In this document: positions 57,687 through 64,000 of the stretch, piece by piece
Numbering within the stretch: position 1 is the stretch's first letter
Layout of the letters: each line of letters begins with the position of its first letter
From: Brachybacterium sp. Z12
GTDB taxonomy: Bacteria; Actinomycetota; Actinomycetes; Actinomycetales; Dermabacteraceae
DNA length: 64,000 nucleotides
Assembly: GCF_014400405.1 (NCBI RefSeq)
Contig: NZ_CP060496.1
Span: 3,038,001-3,102,000 of the forward strand
Reading direction: 5' to 3'
Made by a program: the position numbers and the translations under genes
Notes under the pieces: generated by a model
Seen by the model: the letters and a program-made list of their open reading frames with translations, nothing else
Told to the model about the DNA's origin: nothing
Databases searched by the model: none

Positions 57687-58940
57687 ATGAGCCCGAACGC
57701 TCCCCTCGATACCGTCAGCGTCATCGGTCTCGGCTATATCGGTCTGCCGACGGCCGCAGTCCTCGCGCAGGCGGGCAAGACGGTCATCGGGGTCGACGTG
57801 AAGCAGGCGAACGTCGACGCGATCAATGCCGGCACCGTCCCCTTCGTTGAAGAAGGGCTCGAGACCGTCGTCGCGGGCGTCGTCGCCCAGGGCAAGCTCT
57901 CCGCGCAGTTGGAGACGCCGAAGGCTGATGCGTACATCGTCTCCGTACCCACCCCGTTCAAGGGCGACCATGACGCGGACCTCTCCTACATCGAGGCTGC
58001 CGCTCGCGGAATCGCTCCTCAGCTCTCCGGTGGTGAACTGGTAGTCCTCGAGTCCACCGCCCCTCCCGGAGCGACCGAGCACATGGCCCAGGTGATCCTG
58101 GATGCCCGGCCCGAGTTCACGCTCGAGCCGAACCTCCCCAACTCCCTCTACGTCTCGCACGCCCCGGAGCGGGTGCTTCCCGGCCGCATCATGATCGAGA
58201 TGGTGGAGAACGACCGCATCATCGGCGGCATGACGAAGGAAGCCGCGGAGATGAACCGCGAGCTCTACGCGAGCTTCTGCCGCGGCGAGCTGCTGCTCAC
58301 CGACGCGAAGACGGCGGAGATGGCGAAGCTGACCGAGAACGCCTTCCGTGACGTGAACATTGCCTTCGCGAACGAGCTGTCGATCATTGCGGACCGCCAG
58401 GGCATCGACGTCTGGGAGCTCATCGAGCTCGCCAACCACCACCCGCGCGTGAACATCCTCCAGCCCGGCCCGGGCGTGGGTGGACACTGCATCGCCGTGG
58501 ACCCGTGGTTCATCGTCTCTGCCGACCGTCAGTTCTCCAACCTGATCCGTACGGCCCGCGAGGTCAATGACTCCAAGCCTGAGCTCGTGATCGAGAAGGT
58601 GCTCGAGAAGGCTGACCGTTTCACGAACCCGACTGTCGCGGCCCTCGGCATCGCGTTCAAGGCCAACATCGACGATCTGCGCGAGTCCCCCAGCCGCAAC
58701 ATCGCCGGGGCCCTCGCCGAGAAGCTCACCGAAGGCACCGTGCTCGTCGTGGAACCCAACGTGGACGAGCTCCCTGCAGAGCTCGCGGCGAAGGACAACG
58801 TCGAGCTGACCGAGCTCAGCTCCGCCCTCGAGCGCGCTGACATCGTGCTGCTGATGGTGGATCACGCCCCCTTCAAGGAGGTCGACCGCGATCTCCTCCA
58901 GGAGAAGATCGTCATCGATACCAAGGGCCTGTGGCGCTGA
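57687..58940 (+). CDS. wecC: UDP-N-acetyl-D-mannosamine dehydrogenase (WecC-like nucleotide sugar dehydrogenase)
   Basis: This 417-residue intact enzyme oxidises UDP-ManNAc to UDP-ManNAcA with two NAD. The Rossmann motif is VSVIGLGYIGLPTAAVLAQA with GVDVKQANVDAINAG. STAPPGATEHMAQVIL and LYVSHAPERVLPGRIMIEMV are typical of the WecC/Ugd family. The substrate Lys is in MAKLTENAFRDVNIAFANEL and the catalytic Cys in GPGVGGHCIAVDPWFIV. The C-terminal domain includes TVAALGIAFKANIDDLRESP. WecC rather than Ugd is preferred for HCIAVDPWF and EMVENDRIIGG. It supplies an acidic sugar donor to the nearby glycosyltransferases. Confidence 0.92.
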   Translation: MSPNAPLDTVSVIGLGYIGLPTAAVLAQAGKTVIGVDVKQANVDAINAGTVPFVEEGLETVVAGVVAQGKLSAQLETPKADAYIVSVPTPFKGDHDADLSYIEAAARGIAPQLSGGELVVLESTAPPGATEHMAQVILDARPEFTLEPNLPNSLYVSHAPERVLPGRIMIEMVENDRIIGGMTKEAAEMNRELYASFCRGELLLTDAKTAEMAKLTENAFRDVNIAFANELSIIADRQGIDVWELIELANHHPRVNILQPGPGVGGHCIAVDPWFIVSADRQFSNLIRTAREVNDSKPELVIEKVLEKADRFTNPTVAALGIAFKANIDDLRESPSRNIAGALAEKLTEGTVLVVEPNVDELPAELAAKDNVELTELSSALERADIVLLMVDHAPFKEVDRDLLQEKIVIDTKGLWR

Positions 58941-58965
58941 GCGCTTCTGCATTTCCGTGGTCACC

Positions 58966-59005
58966 CTGCCTCACGACGCTGCGGCCTCCGCGCGTCGTGG
59001 GGCAG
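58966..59005 (+). terminator. Hairpin after the dehydrogenase gene
   Basis: CTGCCTCACGACG (58966-58978) pairs with CGTCGTGGGGCAG (58993-59005), with one T-G wobble and a 14-base loop. It follows the stop by 25 bases. The rest of the spacer to 59209 shows nothing else I can support. Confidence 0.7.
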
Positions 59006-59209
59006 AGGCGTGTCCCGCGGGCCTGCGCACGGCAGTCCCACGACTCTGGGCGCGACCTATAGCGCTCCTCCGGCGCGCTGTCTCCTGGGACAGTAGATTC
59101 AGACGCACCGCGTTCTGTTCACGAGACCTGAGTGCCCGGACGCCGTGCACTGCCATCGGCCTGTGACACCCACCCTCCCCCGCTCCCCTGGACTGAAACG
59201 GAACGAGTC

Positions 59210-62200
59210 ATGAACTACGACGAGACCCGCCCTGCCGATGAGATTCAGCTCCTCCGCGCCCAGGAAGCGATGTCCGATCCGGTCTCCTTCCTCCGGCGAT
59301 TCGAGGGGCTCGCCGCTCGTGACCGCCGTCAGAGGCAGCAGATCAAGACTCTGGAGACGCAGCTCAAGTCCGCTGCGAGGACAGCGGAGACTGCCACACA
59401 GCAGAAGGTGACGATCCGTCGGCTCGAGCAGAAGCTGCAGAAGCTCGAGCAGATGCACCGCACCAAGCGGGACGAGCTCCTGGAGCGCCTGACAGACGCG
59501 CAGGAACGGCACGTGGAGAGCGTGCGGGAGAGTCGACGGCTTCGTGAGGACCTCGAGCGGGTACGCGGGTCACGGACATTCCGTGTCGGCAAGGCCGTGC
59601 TGAGCCCCACCAAGATCTTCCGCGGATCCACAACGGCACCGAACGAGGGGCCCGTCACCGACCAGTCTCCGGAGCTTCCCCCGCGACGGCCGCAGGCGAC
59701 GCAGCGCCCCTGCAGTCCCCTGAGGAACTGACGCCAAAAAGGCCCCACAGCCTGTCGCCAGCAAGGCCGTTGACTCGGAGCTCACCACGGCGCCGGCAGC
59801 GATCGTCGCGCACGCCCCGCAGGCGACGTCTCCCTCGGTTCGCGCCGACGCCCCGGCAGCAGAGGAACCCGCGTGGGAGTCCCCGCTTCCGGTGGGACAG
59901 CGCGATCTGGAGACCTTGCGCCACGAGCTCGAGGTCCATCCGGACCCGGCGACCTTCTACCGGGTCCTGAACCGCAGCTGGTACGGGCACGGCATGATCG
60001 ATGAGCCCGCACAGCTGATACTCGACCACCCCGAGCTCGTCGATGCGCTCGCCGCCCGGGAGCGGTCGATCGCCGATCGCATCCTCGGCGATCACCGGCT
60101 CCGCCATGACGGCGTCCCGGTGCCGCCTCGCGCCGAGGGGATCGCCTACCTGCCCGAGCCCGAGCGGGTCATGTATTGCGTGCACTCCACTCCGGCGTTC
60201 AACTCCAACGGGTACTCGACGCGCACCCGCGGTGTCGCGAACGGATTCCATGATTCAGGCACCGACGTTCGCGTCGTCGCACGCGCCGGCTACCCGTGGG
60301 ATACCCGCGCCGATGTGCCCAAGCCCGCCGCGGTGCGCTCCGTGCGAACCCTCGATGAGGTGCCGTACGTGCATCTGCCCGGCACCGGTCTCGGCACCGT
60401 GCCCATGGACCGCTATCTCATCGAAGCTGCAGATGCCTTCACCAGGGAAGCACTGCTCCAGCGCCCGTCGGTGATCCAGGCCGCGTCGAACTACCGGACT
60501 GCGATGCCCGCTCTGATCGCGGCTCGACGGGTTGGCGTTCCCTTCGTCTACGAGATCCGCGGCTTCTGGGAGATGTCCCAGGCTGCGGACAAGCCCGCAT
60601 GGGACGGAAGCGAGCAGTACCGCACCATCGAGCAGCTCGAGACTCAGGTCGCGCAGGAGGCGGATCACGTTCTCGCGATCACCCGTCAGGTCAAGGACGA
60701 GCTCCTCCGGCGAGGGATCCCCGAGCACAAGATCACCGTCGCGCCCAACGCTGTGGACACGGACGAGTTCGTGCCGCTCCCCAAGGACGCCACCTACGCG
60801 AAGTCCCGGAAGATCCGCACAGACGTCCCGGTGATCGGCTTCGCCGGCAGCATGGTCGGATACGAGGGACTCGCCACGCTCATCGAGGCGTCCTCCACCC
60901 TCTCGAGCCAGGGTGTGGACCATCAGGTGGTCATCGCGGGCTCCGGCCCGGCGGACAAGGACCTCCGTGCCCTGCGCGCAGAACTCGGTGCGAAGGAGGT
61001 GATGTTCTTGGGTCGGCGTCCGATCGAGGAGATGCCGCGCCTGCTGAGCACCTTCGACATCGTGCCGCTGCCCCGCCTCTCCCTGCCGGTGACCGAGATG
61101 GTCTCGCCGCTGAAGCCCCTCGAAGCGTTCTCCACCATGAAGGCGGTGCTGCTCTCCGATGTGGCTCCGCATCGGGACCTCGCTGGGAAGACGGAGGGCC
61201 GGGCGCGTCTGTTCCGGGCCGGCGATGCGGAGTCCCTCTCCAAGGCTCTAGCGGAGCTGCTCACCAACGCGGACGCACGTCGCGACCTCGGACGGTCGGC
61301 CCGCCTCTGGGTCCTCGACGAGCGCACCTGGACCACCGTCGCCCGCACGATGAGCGCTGCTCACCGCTCGGCGGTCGCGGACTATGCGGCCTCGGTCGCG
61401 CCCATGAGCGTCGACCTCAGCGACGTCACGATCGGCCTCATTGCCGACGAGTTCACGACCAAGTCGATCTCCGCCTCGGTGAACACGGTCGCCATCGATC
61501 GCGAGCGCTGGCTCGCCCAGCTCGAGCAGGATCCGGTCGATCTCGTGCTGGTCGAATCCGCCTGGTCAGGGAACAACGGGCAGTGGCATCGTGCTGTGGG
61601 CGCGTACGAGCCCCATGAGCATCAGGACATCCAGGACCTGCTCGGCTACTGCCGGGAGAACGGGATCCCGACCGCCTTCTGGAACAAGGAGGATCCGATC
61701 CACTTCCAGCGGTTCGAAGCGACCGCTGCGCTGTGCGATCACGTGTTCACCACCGATGGCGGAATCATTGGCCGCTATCTCGCCACCCCCGGCTCGGTCG
61801 CACGCACCGTGTCCTCGATGCCGTTCTACGCGCAGCCCGCGATCCACAACCCGCTGCCCACCGAGCGCGCCTATCGCCACACGGTCGCCTACGCGGGGAC
61901 CTACTACGGTGACCGATACAAGGAACGCTCGCGGGATCTGTACCGCATGCTGGAGGTCGCAGCAGGGTTCGGACTCACGATCTATGACCGGCAGGCCGCC
62001 TTCCCGGACTCCCCGTACAAGTTCCCGCCGGAGTTCGCCCGCTTCAGCGACGGAGCACTGCCGTATGACGAGGTGATCGATTCCTACAAGTCTCACCTCG
62101 CTCATCTGAACGGCAACTCGGTGATGAACTCCCCGTCGATGTTCTCGCGCCGCGTGGTCGAGATCGCCGCCTGCGGCGGCATCGCACTGTCTGGCCCCGG

Positions 62201-63917
62201 CCGGGGAGTCGAGGAGACGTTCGGCGGGCTCATCCCCGCCTCGAAGGATGCCCTGTACTGGCGAGCCCTCCTCCACTCATGGTCCACGGACCCGGAGGCC
62301 CGGGTGCGCGAGGCCTGGCGCCAGATGCGTGCGGTGCACCGTTCGCACACGGTGCTGACCGCGATGACGCTGCTGCTGCGCACTGCGGGAGTACCGGTGC
62401 GGGCCCCTCGGCTCGACGACTACGCCGTGGTGCTCACCGCGAGCTCGGCCGATCTCGTCAACGGGGTCCTCACGCAGTCGTACCGGCCCCGTGAGGTGTT
62501 CGTTCCCGGTGGTTCGACCGAGACCACGCGCCGGCTTGAACTCGCCGGGATCACCGTCCGTGACTCCTCCGAGGCGGGCCAGGCCGATTCTCGCTGGATC
62601 GGGCTCATGGATGCTCCGCTCCCCCGCACCTGGTTCGAGGACCTGCTTCTGGCCACCCGCTTCGGGAGCTGGGACCGCATCGACGCGGAGAGGGCCGGTG
62701 CTGATTCAGTGGGTCGCACCCTGGCCGCGCCCGGTGCCTCGGAAGGCTCCTCCACAGGGCTCGTGGCCACGGTGATCTCGAACGGATCCCCCACGGTGGA
62801 GGACGCCCTGCGTACTCGCACCGAAGACGCCGTCACGCTCCTGGTGGCCGCGCCCCGCGCGGAAGAACTCTCTGCCCGCACCGCCGCAGACAGCCATGCT
62901 CTGGATGCTCCGCCAGCCGCGCCACAGACGATCATCGTGGCGGGTCACGACCTGAAGTTCGTGGGACCGCTGGTCGGCGCCCTCGAGTCCGCCGGGCACA
63001 CGGTGCTGATCGACCAGTGGGAGAGCCACACCCAGCATGACGAGGAACGCTCAATCGAGCTGCTGGCTCAGGCCGACACCGTCTTCTGCGAGTGGGGGCT
63101 CGGCAACGCGATCTGGTACTCGAAGCATGTGCGACCCCAGCAGCGGCTCGTCGTGCGGGTGCACTCCCAGGAGCTGTTCCGCCCCTATCTGAGCCGGGTC
63201 GACCACTCCCGCGTGGATCGCTATATCTTCGTGGGCGAGCTGATCCGCCGCGCCGCCGTGGAGGGGCACGGGGTCCCGGAGGCGAAGACGCAGCTGGTCC
63301 CGAACTTCGTGCGCACCGAGGATTTCGCTCTCGAGAAGCGAGAAGGCGCCGCCAAGACCATCGGGTTCGTCGGAATCGTCCCCCGCGCCAAACGCCTGGA
63401 CCTCGCGGTGGACGTGCTCGCCAAGCTTCTCGAGGTGGACCCGGAGTACCGCCTGGTCATCAAGGGACGCCGCCCGGAGGATTTCCCCTGGATGGTGAAC
63501 CGCCCGGACGAGATGGACTGGTACCGCGAGCAGTACTCCCGTATCGAGGAGATCAACGCCGCTCACCCGGGGGCAGTCACCTTCGACCCTCAGAGCGATG
63601 ACATGCCCGAGTGGTATCGAAAGATCGGGATCGCGCTCTCGGTCTCCGATTTCGAGTCGTTCCACCTGACCATCGCCGATGGCGCGGCCTCCGGGGCGCT
63701 TCCCGCATTGCTGGCCTGGGCAGGAAGCGACTTCCTGTACCCACGGGAATGGCTGAGCGCTACCGTCGACGGGACGGTCGCATCGATCCATGCGCGCCAG
63801 GAACTGGTGCGCACCGAGCATGAAGAGATCGAGAGGCGGTATGCCATGAGCACATCGATGCCCGCGCTCCTGAATGCTCTCGAGGCGGCGGACGTACAGA
63901 CCGGGCGCCCCTCATGA
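59210..63917 (+). CDS. Giant multi-module glycosyltransferase (coiled coil + GT4 + CgeB-like + GT-A-like + GT-B)
   Basis: Joined across two homopolymer breaks (C5 59688-59692, A5 59736-59740), this is one protein of about 1,569 residues. Residues 34-121: coiled coil (KTLETQLKSAARTAETATQQ). 150-230: Pro/Ala-rich linker. About 320-725: GT4 module (YCVHSTPAFNSNGYSTRTRG, GVPFVYEIRGFWEMSQAADK, PLPRLSLPVTEMVSPLKPLE). About 738-1061: CgeB-like module (VLVESAWSGNNGQWHRAVGA, VVEIAACGGIALSGPGRGVE). About 1069-1220: degenerate GT2-like part (GVLTQSYRPREVFVP). About 1241-1557: third GT-B module (TIGFVGIVPRAKRLDLAVDV, SDFESFHLTIADGAASGALP). No membrane segment. The stop overlaps the next ATG. If the breaks are real, it would be a 173-residue coiled-coil protein plus a 1,341-residue transferase. 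Confidence 0.85.
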
Positions 63918-64000
63918 ACAGCGCGGATCCCACGACCCCGGCACGGCGCTTCTCTCGCGAGATGGCCGAACAGCTCGCCTTCGGCGCGCCGTTCGCACCG
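63914..64000 (+). CDS. 5' end of the next polysaccharide-locus gene (partial)
   Basis: An ATG at 63914 overlaps the stop of the giant transferase (ATGA) and stays open to the window end: MNSADPTTPARRFSREMAEQ, then LAFGAPFAP. It is too short to classify. The coupling implies it belongs to the same locus. Confidence 0.65.
   Translation, partial: MNSADPTTPARRFSREMAEQLAFGAPFAP

Noticed and set aside
1-64000. tRNA, rRNA, transposase or prophage genes
   Set aside because: I looked for cloverleaf-type, rRNA-like and transposase/integrase sequences on both strands and saw none that could be supported.

Overview
The window is high-GC DNA with dense genes, many GTG starts and four-base ATGA/GTGA gene overlaps. 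It carries a DUF222/HNH gene, a MoxR-DUF58-transglutaminase operon and surface proteins with LAxTG-type sorting signals. Together these point to an actinobacterium of the Micrococcales; a Brachybacterium-like organism is my best guess, by inference only.

A property of the assembly colours everything. About 25 of some 43 genes are interrupted by single-base indels, about 38 events in all. Nearly all are one-base losses, most often in runs of C or G (typically a run of 4 where 5 restores the frame). The protein resumes in the next frame with intact family motifs. I read these as consensus errors and give each such gene one span from its true start to its true stop, naming the break points.

Layout. 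1-1.5 kb: partial gene, DUF456 membrane protein, VanZ-like protein. 1.6-5.9 kb: sbcC and sbcD. 6.0-7.7 kb: DUF222/HNH protein, followed by a cluster of five DnaA-box-like nonamers. 8.1-13 kb: FAD disulfide oxidoreductase homologue, small membrane protein, SRPBCC protein, APC permease. 13.1-18.7 kb: two large exported enzymes, a lamin-tail/EEP nuclease and a 5'-nucleotidase, both with LARTG anchors and each followed by a strong hairpin. 19.2-20.7 kb: type II NADH dehydrogenase. 20.7-25.7 kb: MoxR-DUF58-transglutaminase operon. 25.9-29.5 kb: LAETG surface protein, MFS transporter, L-lactate dehydrogenase. 29.5-32.2 kb: TetR regulator divergent from a sugar isomerase and a Gfo/Idh oxidoreductase. 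32.4-38.3 kb: patatin, a repeat-rich spacer, an HTH protein, an ATP-grasp ligase and an S15/CocE hydrolase. 38.5-43 kb: small hypothetical protein, OafA-type acyltransferase, GNAT, M23 peptidase. 43-52.3 kb: organosulfur block with an SfnG-like monooxygenase and MetY on one side of a palindromic promoter, and a five-gene ABC transporter/SsuD-like monooxygenase operon on the other. 52.4-54.1 kb: decayed M23 duplicate and a hypothetical membrane-anchored protein. 54.2-64 kb: a polysaccharide locus.

The polysaccharide locus has a GT4 glycosyltransferase, a heparinase II/III-like protein, a UDP-ManNAc dehydrogenase and a giant (about 1,569 residues after repair) protein. The giant protein has a coiled coil, three GT-B-like modules and one degenerate GT-A-like module. 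It probably makes and trims an acidic cell-surface glycan. With the repeat-rich spacer and the HTH/ATP-grasp/CocE group, it is the most interesting part of the window.
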